Positions 1 through 11,772 of a stretch of DNA of 64,000 bases are shown piece after piece. The position numbers were made by a program, and so were the translations under genes. The stretch comes from Phytophthora sp. 'mugwort'. Its lineage: Eukaryota > Oomycota > Peronosporomycetes > Peronosporales > Peronosporaceae. The stretch spans positions 3,521,765 to 3,585,764 of the forward strand of contig JAUCEF010000008.1 of the NCBI GenBank assembly GCA_033558025.1. The letters are read 5' to 3'. The stretch's first letter is position 1; each line of letters begins with the position of its first letter. A model generated the notes under the pieces. It was not told the origin of the DNA, made no database searches, and saw only the letters and a program-made list of their open reading frames with translations.

Positions 1-1226
1 TTTTGATCCGGCAGTCGACTGTAGAAACCGGATTCGGGAAGGTTACAGTACATATACCACCATGTCACTTTTACCGGTACAATATGCTGTACTTTACGAT
101 GTCATACTCCGCTAGCAGGAAGGCTTTAGGGAGACTAACTAGACCGTATCGCAGGAAACACTCCGTTTGCTGTCAAATGCATAATTCGCAACCGCTCGCA
201 TGTCACCGAGACACATCATGATCCGGTCGTTGTTGTGCGCCCGGTCTTTGTAGCGTCGGACGCGCATTAATCGGTCGATCACCACGGTTTACGGCTTAAT
301 CCATTTTCGCTAGCTTGTACTTGGCAATATTGTTGTACTACATGTGCCTTCCAAAAGGGTCTCACTACTGTATACTCAAAACAAGCAGACCAGGTCGTGC
401 GCGTTACTTCCTGTATGCGCTCCACCGCCTCGAGCAGGCGATTCGTAAGGGTGCCGAGGCCCGTTATCTTTGTCGCTGTTTGACGCTACAGACGGTACAG
501 TACCGTACGAGCCCGATTTCTGTGTTCGCGGACTTGTGGCGTTGCTGTAGTCGACACCGCTGCACATCGCTATGGCACAGTTGTATCTTGCGCAGCTACG
601 CCGTGCGGGTTGGCGCGTCAATTGCGCGGTGTAGTGGCGCATTGCAACGCTCGGGTCGCTACCAACTCTGTTCTGCTCTGCTCGACTTGAGTTGGCTTGC
701 TCTGCTCGGTAGTGCTGCTGAGTGCCTGCAGCAAAAGACTTGCAGGCTCAGTCCGTGAGCCGCATGCCAACGCACCATTTATCGGCGCATTGCGGCATCC
801 GGCATCCAGGAGAGCGAGCAAGAAGCCCACGTGGTAACATGGATCACAACGGCAGGATTTGAGTGGGGGACTCTGCTCTCTAGCGGTGCGAGTTGCATCG
901 TCGGCCACGCCGCCTGTTTGGGTACGGCCGTGAGTAAGTAGTGAGGCCATGGCATGGCGTAATAGTGAGCGAACACGGCGACGAGAGCCCCCCCCCATTT
1001 GTTGAGACTGAGGGCCAAGACACGAGCGAGTGAGCGCGGTGAAGAGACGGTCCTCGCAGTCTAGTTAAGAGAGATCGGTGTCCCCAGGCGGAGCGCTCTT
1101 CTGCAACAACAGGCTGTTGCCGCTTTGTCTAATAGTCAGCCGCTCGCCATCGTTCAACCTGCTCGATACCACCATGCCACCTCTGCTGTGAAGCCGACCT
1201 CCCCTGGACGATTGGGCCGTCCGAGC

Positions 1227-1252
1227 TCTCTCATTATCCAATTCGTTCTTCC
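1227..1252 (+). promoter_or_regulatory. Oomycete Inr+FPR-like core promoter, lyase copy 1
   Basis: CTCATTAT followed by CCAATTCGTTCTTCC fits the oomycete initiator plus flanking promoter region. It lies 45-70 bp before the ATG, a usual distance. The assignment is by motif only. Confidence 0.55.
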
Positions 1253-1297
1253 CGCAGCAAACAAGCTCCAATCGAAAATCTACTCGTCTTAGCAACC

Positions 1298-2084
1298 ATG
1301 GTCAACGCCTTTTCCGCTGTTGCCGTCGCGCTCGTCGCCACCTCTGCTGTTGCTTCGGCTGCGTCCATGCGTTCCGAGGCTGCCTCGATGCCCACGGGCT
1401 CGTGGCCCTCCAGCAAGGGCGACGTCTACTTCTCGGCGCCTTACACGGTCAAGAAGGGCGAGACCTTCGACGGAGGCATGAAGACGTACCAGCGCAAAGA
1501 TATTAAGTGCGGCGGCCAGAAGGAGAGCGGCTCCAAGACGGCCGTCTTCCTTGTGGAGCCCGGTGCCACGCTCAAGAACGTGATCATCGGCAAGGACCAG
1601 ATGGAGGGCGTGCACTGCGACCAAAGTGGATGCACGATCCAGAACGTGTGGTGGGACGACGTGTGCGAGGACGCGCTGAGCATCAAAGGCGGCTCGGCCA
1701 ACAGCGTCTCCAAGGTGATCGGCGGCGGCGCGCGCTCGGCCGACGACAAGGTCGTGCAGCACAACGGCCTTGGCACGGTGTCCATCGAGGGCTTTTTATG
1801 CGCAGGACTTTGGCAAGCTCTACCGCTCATGCGGTACCTGCGGCGGCAAGTCGCGCAAGGTGACCGTCAAGAACGTGTACGCCGTGAACGGCAAGAAGAG
1901 CATCGTCACGGTGAACAAGAACTGGGGCGACCAAGCCACGATCGAGAACATTAAGATCAAGGGCAAGAAGGTGGACGTGTGCGCGTGGTCACAGGGCTCC
2001 ACGTCGGGTGAGCCGAAAGAGCTGGGGGCCGGTCCGTCGGGCTCGCTCTGCAAGTACTCGACCGGCACCATCCAGTACGTCTAA
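1298..2084 (+). pseudogene. Pectate lyase PL3, copy 1, frameshifted
   Basis: This copy is the same gene as the four intact copies to its right but carries one extra T in the run at about 1793-1797 (ggctttttatg here, ggcttttatg elsewhere). The reading frame breaks near residue 165, just before the conserved [10 protein letters not shown] segment. The rest of the gene continues in another frame to the normal stop at 2084. The signal peptide and the [13 protein letters not shown] segment are intact. A predicted product would run on to 1954 in the wrong frame and would lack the C-terminal third, with several of the disulfide cysteines. A single homopolymer change could also be a sequencing or consensus error, so real loss of function is not certain. 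Confidence 0.85.
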
Positions 2085-3720
2085 AGGAACATACTCCAAC
2101 CGACGTACCCCAACCAAGCAAGCTGCCATGGGCAAACCCCCACAATCTAGTGCATGCATCTCTCGTGATTGAGTGAATGAACGAATGCGTAGCTCTCAAA
2201 GAAGAAACGAAGCAGCCCAGCTAGGAAGAAGCAAGCACACCGTGATTCTGAAAGTGAGCCAGCGGCATAGATGTCGTGTCGTTAATATACAGGTAGAAAA
2301 CAAAGCTGGGTGTCGTTCGCTCTACCCGTGGTGGTTAGGATTGACATATACACTCCCTTTGAGTGTGACCTCCTTGGGGTAATACTGTACGCACTGAGCA
2401 CACGAAATAATGGATTCGTATCTTTTGATCCGGCAGTCGACTGTAGAAACCGGATTCGGGAAGGTTACAGTACATATACCACCATGTCACTTTTACCGGT
2501 ACAATATGCTGTACTTTACGATGTCATACTCCGCTAGCAGGAAGGCTTTAGGGAGACTAACTAGACCGTATCGCAGGAAACACTCCGTTTGCTGTCAAAT
2601 GCATAATTCGCAACCGCTCGCATGTCACCGAGACACATCATGATCCGGTCGTTGTTGTGCGCCCGGTCTTTGTAGCGTCGGACGCGCATTAATCGGTCGA
2701 TCACCACGGTTTACGGCTTAATCCATTTTCGCTAGCTTGTACTTGGCAATATTGTTGTACTACATGTGCCTTCCAAAAGGGTCTCACTACTGTATACTCA
2801 AAACAAGCAGACCAGGTCGTGCGCGTTACTTCCTGTATGCGCTCCACCGCCTCGAGCAGGCGATTCGTAAGGGTGCCGAGGCCCGTTATCTTTGTCGCTG
2901 TTTGACGCTACAGACGGTACAGTACCGTACGAGCCCGATTTCTGTGTTCGCGGACTTGTGGCGTTGCTGTAGTCGACACCGCTGCACATCGCTATGGCAC
3001 AGTTGTATCTTGCGCAGCTACGCCGTGCGGGTTGGCGCGTCAATTGCGCGGTGTAGTGGCGCATTGCAACGCTCGGGTCGCTACCAACTCTGTTCTGCTC
3101 TGCTCGACTTGAGTTGGCTTGCTCTGCTCGGTAGTGCTGCTGAGTGCCTGCAGCAAAAGACTTGCAGGCTCAGTCCGTGAGCCGCATGCCAACGCACCAT
3201 TTATCGGCGCATTGCGGCATCCGGCATCCAGGAGAGCGAGCAAGAAGCCCACGTGGTAACATGGATCACAACGGCAGGATTTGAGTGGGGGACTCTGCTT
3301 TCTAGCGGTGCGAGTTGCATCGTCGGCCACGCCGCCTGTTTGGGTACGGCCGTGAGTAAGTAGTGAGGCCATGGCATGGCGTAATAGTGAGCGAACACGG
3401 CGACGAGAGCGCCCCCCCCATTTGTTGAGGCTGAGGGCCAAGACACGAGCGAGTGAGCGCGGTGAAGAGACGGTCCTCGCAGTCTAGTTAAGAGAGATCG
3501 GTGTCCCCAGGCGGAGCGCTCTTCTGCAACAACAGGCTGTTGCCGCTTTGTCTAATAGTCAGCCGCTCGCCATCGTTCAACCTGCTCGATACCACCATGC
3601 CACCTCTGCTGTGAAGCCGACCTCCCCTGGACGATTGGGCCGTCCGAGCTCTCTCATTATCCAATTCGTTCTTCCCGCAGCAAACAAGCTCCAATCGAAA
3701 ATCTACTCGTCTTAGCAACC
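2085..3720. other. Spacer between lyase copies (representative of all)
   Basis: The 1.6-kb spacer is repeated in each unit (also 4507-6142, 6929-8564, 9351-10986). It holds the 3' flank of one lyase, a long stretch with no recognisable gene, a poly-C run (3412-3419 here) and the promoter of the next lyase. Open frames of 60-147 codons recur in every unit on both strands, but only because the DNA is repeated. None resembles a known protein or shows domain structure. Confidence 0.7.
3650..3675 (+). promoter_or_regulatory. Inr+FPR-like core promoter, lyase copy 2
   Basis: TCATTAT plus CCAATTCGTTCTTCC occurs 46-71 bp before the ATG at 3721 and is identical in all copies. Confidence 0.55.
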
Positions 3721-4506
3721 ATGGTCAACGCCTTTTCCGCTGTTGCCGTCGCGCTCGTCGCCACCTCTGCTGTTGCTTCGGCTGCGTCCATGCGTTCCGA
3801 GGCTGCCTCGATGCCCACGGGCTCGTGGCCCTCCAGCAAGGGCGACGTCTACTTCTCGGCGCCTTACACGGTCAAGAAGGGCGAGACCTTCGACGGAGGC
3901 ATGAAGACGTACCAGCGCAAAGATATTAAGTGCGGCGGCCAGAAGGAGAGCGGCTCCAAGACGGCCGTCTTCCTTGTGGAGCCCGGTGCCACGCTCAAGA
4001 ACGTGATCATCGGCAAGGACCAGATGGAGGGCGTGCACTGCGACCAAAGTGGATGCACGATCCAGAACGTGTGGTGGGACGACGTGTGCGAGGACGCGCT
4101 GAGCATCAAAGGCGGCTCGGCCAACAGCGTCTCCAAGGTGATCGGCGGCGGCGCGCGCTCGGCCGACGACAAGGTCGTGCAGCACAACGGCCTTGGCACG
4201 GTGTCCATCGAGGGCTTTTATGCGCAGGACTTTGGCAAGCTCTACCGCTCATGCGGTACCTGCGGCGGCAAGTCGCGCAAGGTGACCGTCAAGAACGTGT
4301 ACGCCGTGAACGGCAAGAAGAGCATCGTCACGGTGAACAAGAACTGGGGCGACCAAGCCACGATCGAGAACATTAAGATCAAGGGCAAGAAGGTGGACGT
4401 GTGCGCGTGGTCACAGGGCTCCACGTCGGGTGAGCCGAAAGAGCTGGGGGCCGGTCCGTCGGGCTCGCTCTGCAAGTACTCGACCGGCACCATCCAGTAC
4501 GTCTAA
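3721..4506 (+). CDS. Secreted pectate lyase, PL3 family, copy 2
   Basis: The 261-residue product cleaves de-esterified pectin (polygalacturonate) by beta-elimination and should act outside the cell on plant cell walls. Residues 1-21 form a signal peptide ([10 protein letters not shown], alanine-rich, likely cut near AVASA). The mature part has the PL3 hallmarks: [27 protein letters not shown] at 104-130 (split here as one run of conserved segments), [12 protein letters not shown] at 152-163 and [10 protein letters not shown] at 172-181. Eight cysteines (71, 107, 112, 123, 178, 181, 228, 251) could form four disulfides. The acidic pair E124-D125, K130 and R176 fit the calcium-binding and catalytic positions of the family, by inference. 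The length matches single-domain oomycete PL3 enzymes. No intron is seen. Confidence 0.95.
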   Translation: MVNAFSAVAVALVATSAVASAASMRSEAASMPTGSWPSSKGDVYFSAPYTVKKGETFDGGMKTYQRKDIKCGGQKESGSKTAVFLVEPGATLKNVIIGKDQMEGVHCDQSGCTIQNVWWDDVCEDALSIKGGSANSVSKVIGGGARSADDKVVQHNGLGTVSIEGFYAQDFGKLYRSCGTCGGKSRKVTVKNVYAVNGKKSIVTVNKNWGDQATIENIKIKGKKVDVCAWSQGSTSGEPKELGAGPSGSLCKYSTGTIQYV

Positions 4507-6071
4507 AGGAACATACTCCAACCGACGTACCCCAACCAAGCAAGCTGCCATGGGCAAACCCCCACAATCTAGTGCATGCATCTCTCGTGATTGAGTGAAT
4601 GAACGAATGCGTAGCTCTCAAAGAAGAAACGAAGCAGCCCAGCTAGGAAGAAGCAAGCACACCGTGATTCTGAAAGTGAGCCAGCGGCATAGATGTCGTG
4701 TCGTTAATATACAGGTAGAAAACAAAGCTGGGTGTCGTTCGCTCTACCCGTGGTGGTTAGGATTGACATATACACTCCCTTTGAGTGTGACCTCCTTGGG
4801 GTAATACTGTACGCACTGAGCACACGAAATAATGGATTCGTATCTTTTGATCCGGCAGTCGACTGTAGAAACCGGATTCGGGAAGGTTACAGTACATATA
4901 CCACCATGTCACTTTTACCGGTACAATATGCTGTACTTTACGATGTCATACTCCGCTAGCAGGAAGGCTTTAGGGAGACTAACTAGACCGTATCGCAGGA
5001 AACACTCCGTTTGCTGTCAAATGCATAATTCGCAACCGCTCGCATGTCACCGAGACACATCATGATCCGGTCGTTGTTGTGCGCCCGGTCTTTGTAGCGT
5101 CGGACGCGCATTAATCGGTCGATCACCACGGTTTACGGCTTAATCCATTTTCGCTAGCTTGTACTTGGCAATATTGTTGTACTACATGTGCCTTCCAAAA
5201 GGGTCTCACTACTGTATACTCAAAACAAGCAGACCAGGTCGTGCGCGTTACTTCCTGTATGCGCTCCACCGCCTCGAGCAGGCGATTCGTAAGGGTGCCG
5301 AGGCCCGTTATCTTTGTCGCTGTTTGACGCTACAGACGGTACAGTACCGTACGAGCCCGATTTCTGTGTTCGCGGACTTGTGGCGTTGCTGTAGTCGACA
5401 CCGCTGCACATCGCTATGGCACAGTTGTATCTTGCGCAGCTACGCCGTGCGGGTTGGCGCGTCAATTGCGCGGTGTAGTGGCGCATTGCAACGCTCGGGT
5501 CGCTACCAACTCTGTTCTGCTCTGCTCGACTTGAGTTGGCTTGCTCTGCTCGGTAGTGCTGCTGAGTGCCTGCAGCAAAAGACTTGCAGGCTCAGTCCGT
5601 GAGCCGCATGCCAACGCACCATTTATCGGCGCATTGCGGCATCCGGCATCCAGGAGAGCGAGCAAGAAGCCCACGTGGTAACATGGATCACAACGGCAGG
5701 ATTTGAGTGGGGGACTCTGCTTTCTAGCGGTGCGAGTTGCATCGTCGGCCACGCCGCCTGTTTGGGTACGGCCGTGAGTAAGTAGTGAGGCCATGGCATG
5801 GCGTAATAGTGAGCGAACACGGCGACGAGAGCGCCCCCCCCATTTGTTGAGGCTGAGGGCCAAGACACGAGCGAGTGAGCGCGGTGAAGAGACGGTCCTC
5901 GCAGTCTAGTTAAGAGAGATCGGTGTCCCCAGGCGGAGCGCTCTTCTGCAACAACAGGCTGTTGCCGCTTTGTCTAATAGTCAGCCGCTCGCCATCGTTC
6001 AACCTGCTCGATACCACCATGCCACCTCTGCTGTGAAGCCGACCTCCCCTGGACGATTGGGCCGTCCGAGC

Positions 6072-6097
6072 TCTCTCATTATCCAATTCGTTCTTCC
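6072..6097 (+). promoter_or_regulatory. Inr+FPR-like core promoter, lyase copy 3
   Basis: This is the same motif at the same distance as in the other units. The leader of this copy carries the G variant at 6122 (cgaagatct instead of cgaaaatct). Confidence 0.55.
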
Positions 6098-6142
6098 CGC
6101 AGCAAACAAGCTCCAATCGAAGATCTACTCGTCTTAGCAACC

Positions 6143-6928
6143 ATGGTCAACGCCTTTTCCGCTGTTGCCGTCGCGCTCGTCGCCACCTCTGCTGTTGCTT
6201 CGGCTGCGTCCATGCGTTCCGAGGCTGCCTCGATGCCCACGGGCTCGTGGCCCTCCAGCAAGGGCGACGTCTACTTCTCGGCGCCTTACACGGTCAAGAA
6301 GGGCGAGACCTTCGACGGAGGCATGAAGACGTACCAGCGCAAAGATATTAAGTGCGGCGGCCAGAAGGAGAGCGGCTCCAAGACGGCCGTCTTCCTTGTG
6401 GAGCCCGGTGCCACGCTCAAGAACGTGATCATCGGCAAGGACCAGATGGAGGGCGTGCACTGCGACCAAAGTGGATGCACGATCCAGAACGTGTGGTGGG
6501 ACGACGTGTGCGAGGACGCGCTGAGCATCAAAGGCGGCTCGGCCAACAGCGTCTCCAAGGTGATCGGCGGCGGCGCGCGCTCGGCCGACGACAAGGTCGT
6601 ACAGCACAACGGCCTTGGCACGGTGTCCATCGAGGGCTTTTATGCGCAGGACTTTGGCAAGCTCTACCGCTCATGCGGTACCTGCGGCGGCAAGTCGCGC
6701 AAGGTGACCGTCAAGAACGTGTACGCCGTGAACGGCAAGAAGAGCATCGTCACGGTGAACAAGAACTGGGGCGACCAAGCCACGATCGAGAACATTAAGA
6801 TCAAGGGCAAGAAGGTGGACGTGTGCGCGTGGTCACAGGGCTCCACGTCGGGTGAGCCGAAAGAGCTGGGGGCCGGTCCGTCGGGCTCGCTCTGCAAGTA
6901 CTCGACCGGCACCATCCAGTACGTCTAA
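6143..6928 (+). CDS. Secreted pectate lyase, PL3 family, copy 3
   Basis: The protein is identical to copy 2 (261 residues, signal peptide 1-21, catalytic segments at 104-130, 152-163 and 172-181). The one coding difference seen is a silent G to A at 6601 (valine codon 153, GTG to GTA), shared with copy 5 only. Together with the leader variant at 6122 it marks copies 3 and 5 as one subtype. Confidence 0.95.
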   Translation: MVNAFSAVAVALVATSAVASAASMRSEAASMPTGSWPSSKGDVYFSAPYTVKKGETFDGGMKTYQRKDIKCGGQKESGSKTAVFLVEPGATLKNVIIGKDQMEGVHCDQSGCTIQNVWWDDVCEDALSIKGGSANSVSKVIGGGARSADDKVVQHNGLGTVSIEGFYAQDFGKLYRSCGTCGGKSRKVTVKNVYAVNGKKSIVTVNKNWGDQATIENIKIKGKKVDVCAWSQGSTSGEPKELGAGPSGSLCKYSTGTIQYV

Positions 6929-8493
6929 AGGAACATACTCCAACCGACGTACCCCAACCAAGCAAGCTGCCATGGGCAAACCCCCACAATCTAGTGCATG
7001 CATCTCTCGTGATTGAGTGAATGAACGAATGCGTAGCTCTCAAAGAAGAAACGAAGCAGCCCAGCTAGGAAGAAGCAAGCACACCGTGATTCTGAAAGTG
7101 AGCCAGCGGCATAGATGTCGTGTCGTTAATATACAGGTAGAAAACAAAGCTGGGTGTCGTTCGCTCTACCCGTGGTGGTTAGGATTGACATATACACTCC
7201 CTTTGAGTGTGACCTCCTTGGGGTAATACTGTACGCACTGAGCACACGAAATAATGGATTCGTATCTTTTGATCCGGCAGTCGACTGTAGAAACCGGATT
7301 CGGGAAGGTTACAGTACATATACCACCATGTCACTTTTACCGGTACAATATGCTGTACTTTACGATGTCATACTCCGCTAGCAGGAAGGCTTTAGGGAGA
7401 CTAACTAGACCGTATCGCAGGAAACACTCCGTTTGCTGTCAAATGCATAATTCGCAACCGCTCGCATGTCACCGAGACACATCATGATCCGGTCGTTGTT
7501 GTGCGCCCGGTCTTTGTAGCGTCGGACGCGCATTAATCGGTCGATCACCACGGTTTACGGCTTAATCCATTTTCGCTAGCTTGTACTTGGCAATATTGTT
7601 GTACTACATGTGCCTTCCAAAAGGGTCTCACTACTGTATACTCAAAACAAGCAGACCAGGTCGTGCGCGTTACTTCCTGTATGCGCTCCACCGCCTCGAG
7701 CAGGCGATTCGTAAGGGTGCCGAGGCCCGTTATCTTTGTCGCTGTTTGACGCTACAGACGGTACAGTACCGTACGAGCCCGATTTCTGTGTTCGCGGACT
7801 TGTGGCGTTGCTGTAGTCGACACCGCTGCACATCGCTATGGCACAGTTGTATCTTGCGCAGCTACGCCGTGCGGGTTGGCGCGTCAATTGCGCGGTGTAG
7901 TGGCGCATTGCAACGCTCGGGTCGCTACCAACTCTGTTCTGCTCTGCTCGACTTGAGTTGGCTTGCTCTGCTCGGTAGTGCTGCTGAGTGCCTGCAGCAA
8001 AAGACTTGCAGGCTCAGTCCGTGAGCCGCATGCCAACGCACCATTTATCGGCGCATTGCGGCATCCGGCATCCAGGAGAGCGAGCAAGAAGCCCACGTGG
8101 TAACATGGATCACAACGGCAGGATTTGAGTGGGGGACTCTGCTCTCTAGCGGTGCGAGTTGCATCGTCGGCCACGCCGCCTGTTTGGGTACGGCCGTGAG
8201 TAAGTAGTGAGGCCATGGCATGGCGTAATAGTGAGCGAACACGGCGACGAGAGCGCCCCCCCCATTTGTTGAGGCTGAGGGCCAAGACACGAGCGAGTGA
8301 GCGCGGTGAAGAGACGGTCCTCGCAGTCTAGTTAAGAGAGATCGGTGTCCCCAGGCGGAGCGCTCTTCTGCAACAACAGGCTGTTGCCGCTTTGTCTAAT
8401 AGTCAGCCGCTCGCCATCGTTCAACCTGCTCGATACCACCATGCCACCTCTGCTGTGAAGCCGACCTCCCCTGGACGATTGGGCCGTCCGAGC

Positions 8494-8519
8494 TCTCTCA
8501 TTATCCAATTCGTTCTTCC
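8494..8519 (+). promoter_or_regulatory. Inr+FPR-like core promoter, lyase copy 4
   Basis: The motif and spacing are identical to those before the other copies. Confidence 0.55.
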
Positions 8520-8564
8520 CGCAGCAAACAAGCTCCAATCGAAAATCTACTCGTCTTAGCAACC

Positions 8565-9350
8565 ATGGTCAACGCCTTTTCCGCTGTTGCCGTCGCGCTC
8601 GTCGCCACCTCTGCTGTTGCTTCGGCTGCGTCCATGCGTTCCGAGGCTGCCTCGATGCCCACGGGCTCGTGGCCCTCCAGCAAGGGCGACGTCTACTTCT
8701 CGGCGCCTTACACGGTCAAGAAGGGCGAGACCTTCGACGGAGGCATGAAGACGTACCAGCGCAAAGATATTAAGTGCGGCGGCCAGAAGGAGAGCGGCTC
8801 CAAGACGGCCGTCTTCCTTGTGGAGCCCGGTGCCACGCTCAAGAACGTGATCATCGGCAAGGACCAGATGGAGGGCGTGCACTGCGACCAAAGTGGATGC
8901 ACGATCCAGAACGTGTGGTGGGACGACGTGTGCGAGGACGCGCTGAGCATCAAAGGCGGCTCGGCCAACAGCGTCTCCAAGGTGATCGGCGGCGGCGCGC
9001 GCTCGGCCGACGACAAGGTCGTGCAGCACAACGGCCTTGGCACGGTGTCCATCGAGGGCTTTTATGCGCAGGACTTTGGCAAGCTCTACCGCTCATGCGG
9101 TACCTGCGGCGGCAAGTCGCGCAAGGTGACCGTCAAGAACGTGTACGCCGTGAACGGCAAGAAGAGCATCGTCACGGTGAACAAGAACTGGGGCGACCAA
9201 GCCACGATCGAGAACATTAAGATCAAGGGCAAGAAGGTGGACGTGTGCGCGTGGTCACAGGGCTCCACGTCGGGTGAGCCGAAAGAGCTGGGGGCCGGTC
9301 CGTCGGGCTCGCTCTGCAAGTACTCGACCGGCACCATCCAGTACGTCTAA
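8565..9350 (+). CDS. Secreted pectate lyase, PL3 family, copy 4
   Basis: The protein is identical to copy 2. Its linked variants (C at 8144, A at 8544, G at 9023) match those of copy 1 and differ from neighbours 3 and 5, so the subtypes alternate along the array. The gene is intact from ATG to TAA with no intron, and a secreted wall-degrading role is inferred from the signal peptide and PL3 motifs. Confidence 0.95.
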   Translation: MVNAFSAVAVALVATSAVASAASMRSEAASMPTGSWPSSKGDVYFSAPYTVKKGETFDGGMKTYQRKDIKCGGQKESGSKTAVFLVEPGATLKNVIIGKDQMEGVHCDQSGCTIQNVWWDDVCEDALSIKGGSANSVSKVIGGGARSADDKVVQHNGLGTVSIEGFYAQDFGKLYRSCGTCGGKSRKVTVKNVYAVNGKKSIVTVNKNWGDQATIENIKIKGKKVDVCAWSQGSTSGEPKELGAGPSGSLCKYSTGTIQYV

Positions 9351-10915
9351 AGGAACATACTCCAACCGACGTACCCCAACCAAGCAAGCTGCCATGGGCA
9401 AACCCCCACAATCTAGTGCATGCATCTCTCGTGATTGAGTGAATGAACGAATGCGTAGCTCTCAAAGAAGAAACGAAGCAGCCCAGCTAGGAAGAAGCAA
9501 GCACACCGTGATTCTGAAAGTGAGCCAGCGGCATAGATGTCGTGTCGTTAATATACAGGTAGAAAACAAAGCTGGGTGTCGTTCGCTCTACCCGTGGTGG
9601 TTAGGATTGACATATACACTCCCTTTGAGTGTGACCTCCTTGGGGTAATACTGTACGCACTGAGCACACGAAATAATGGATTCGTATCTTTTGATCCGGC
9701 AGTCGACTGTAGAAACCGGATTCGGGAAGGTTACAGTACATATACCACCATGTCACTTTTACCGGTACAATATGCTGTACTTTACGATGTCATACTCCGC
9801 TAGCAGGAAGGCTTTAGGGAGACTAACTAGACCGTATCGCAGGAAACACTCCGTTTGCTGTCAAATGCATAATTCGCAACCGCTCGCATGTCACCGAGAC
9901 ACATCATGATCCGGTCGTTGTTGTGCGCCCGGTCTTTGTAGCGTCGGACGCGCATTAATCGGTCGATCACCACGGTTTACGGCTTAATCCATTTTCGCTA
10001 GCTTGTACTTGGCAATATTGTTGTACTACATGTGCCTTCCAAAAGGGTCTCACTACTGTATACTCAAAACAAGCAGACCAGGTCGTGCGCGTTACTTCCT
10101 GTATGCGCTCCACCGCCTCGAGCAGGCGATTCGTAAGGGTGCCGAGGCCCGTTATCTTTGTCGCTGTTTGACGCTACAGACGGTACAGTACCGTACGAGC
10201 CCGATTTCTGTGTTCGCGGACTTGTGGCGTTGCTGTAGTCGACACCGCTGCACATCGCTATGGCACAGTTGTATCTTGCGCAGCTACGCCGTGCGGGTTG
10301 GCGCGTCAATTGCGCGGTGTAGTGGCGCATTGCAACGCTCGGGTCGCTACCAACTCTGTTCTGCTCTGCTCGACTTGAGTTGGCTTGCTCTGCTCGGTAG
10401 TGCTGCTGAGTGCCTGCAGCAAAAGACTTGCAGGCTCAGTCCGTGAGCCGCATGCCAACGCACCATTTATCGGCGCATTGCGGCATCCGGCATCCAGGAG
10501 AGCGAGCAAGAAGCCCACGTGGTAACATGGATCACAACGGCAGGATTTGAGTGGGGGACTCTGCTTTCTAGCGGTGCGAGTTGCATCGTCGGCCACGCCG
10601 CCTGTTTGGGTACGGCCGTGAGTAAGTAGTGAGGCCATGGCATGGCGTAATAGTGAGCGAACACGGCGACGAGAGCGCCCCCCCCATTTGTTGAGGCTGA
10701 GGGCCAAGACACGAGCGAGTGAGCGCGGTGAAGAGACGGTCCTCGCAGTCTAGTTAAGAGAGATCGGTGTCCCCAGGCGGAGCGCTCTTCTGCAACAACA
10801 GGCTGTTGCCGCTTTGTCTAATAGTCAGCCGCTCGCCATCGTTCAACCTGCTCGATACCACCATGCCACCTCTGCTGTGAAGCCGACCTCCCCTGGACGA
10901 TTGGGCCGTCCGAGC

Positions 10916-10941
10916 TCTCTCATTATCCAATTCGTTCTTCC
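10916..10941 (+). promoter_or_regulatory. Inr+FPR-like core promoter, lyase copy 5
   Basis: The motif and spacing are the same as in the other units. This is the last complete promoter of the array. Confidence 0.55.
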
Positions 10942-10986
10942 CGCAGCAAACAAGCTCCAATCGAAGATCTACTCGTCTTAGCAACC

Positions 10987-11772
10987 ATGGTCAACGCCTT
11001 TTCCGCTGTTGCCGTCGCGCTCGTCGCCACCTCTGCTGTTGCTTCGGCTGCGTCCATGCGTTCCGAGGCTGCCTCGATGCCCACGGGCTCGTGGCCCTCC
11101 AGCAAGGGCGACGTCTACTTCTCGGCGCCTTACACGGTCAAGAAGGGCGAGACCTTCGACGGAGGCATGAAGACGTACCAGCGCAAAGATATTAAGTGCG
11201 GCGGCCAGAAGGAGAGCGGCTCCAAGACGGCCGTCTTCCTTGTGGAGCCCGGTGCCACGCTCAAGAACGTGATCATCGGCAAGGACCAGATGGAGGGCGT
11301 GCACTGCGACCAAAGTGGATGCACGATCCAGAACGTGTGGTGGGACGACGTGTGCGAGGACGCGCTGAGCATCAAAGGCGGCTCGGCCAACAGCGTCTCC
11401 AAGGTGATCGGCGGCGGCGCGCGCTCGGCCGACGACAAGGTCGTACAGCACAACGGCCTTGGCACGGTGTCCATCGAGGGCTTTTATGCGCAGGACTTTG
11501 GCAAGCTCTACCGCTCATGCGGTACCTGCGGCGGCAAGTCGCGCAAGGTGACCGTCAAGAACGTGTACGCCGTGAACGGCAAGAAGAGCATCGTCACGGT
11601 GAACAAGAACTGGGGCGACCAAGCCACGATCGAGAACATTAAGATCAAGGGCAAGAAGGTGGACGTGTGCGCGTGGTCACAGGGCTCCACGTCGGGTGAG
11701 CCGAAAGAGCTGGGGGCCGGTCCGTCGGGCTCGCTCTGCAAGTACTCGACCGGCACCATCCAGTACGTCTAA
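10987..11772 (+). CDS. Secreted pectate lyase, PL3 family, copy 5
   Basis: The protein is identical to copies 2-4. It shares both subtype markers with copy 3 (G at 10966, A at 11445). It is the last complete lyase: the unit that follows (11773-13010) has the spacer but ends about 330 bp before its promoter should begin. Nothing in the coding region suggests relaxed constraint. Confidence 0.95.
   Translation: MVNAFSAVAVALVATSAVASAASMRSEAASMPTGSWPSSKGDVYFSAPYTVKKGETFDGGMKTYQRKDIKCGGQKESGSKTAVFLVEPGATLKNVIIGKDQMEGVHCDQSGCTIQNVWWDDVCEDALSIKGGSANSVSKVIGGGARSADDKVVQHNGLGTVSIEGFYAQDFGKLYRSCGTCGGKSRKVTVKNVYAVNGKKSIVTVNKNWGDQATIENIKIKGKKVDVCAWSQGSTSGEPKELGAGPSGSLCKYSTGTIQYV

Noticed and set aside
315..758. 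A 147-codon plus-strand frame repeated in every array unit
   Set aside because: It recurs only because the unit recurs, has no domain or signal pattern, and runs through what looks like spacer DNA. The same holds for the 88-, 133-, 81-, 80-, 75- and 77-codon frames of each unit.
1289..1762. 157-codon minus-strand frame opposite each lyase
   Set aside because: It is a shadow of the GC-rich lyase codons on the other strand, with Ala/Arg/Leu-biased translation and no independent support.
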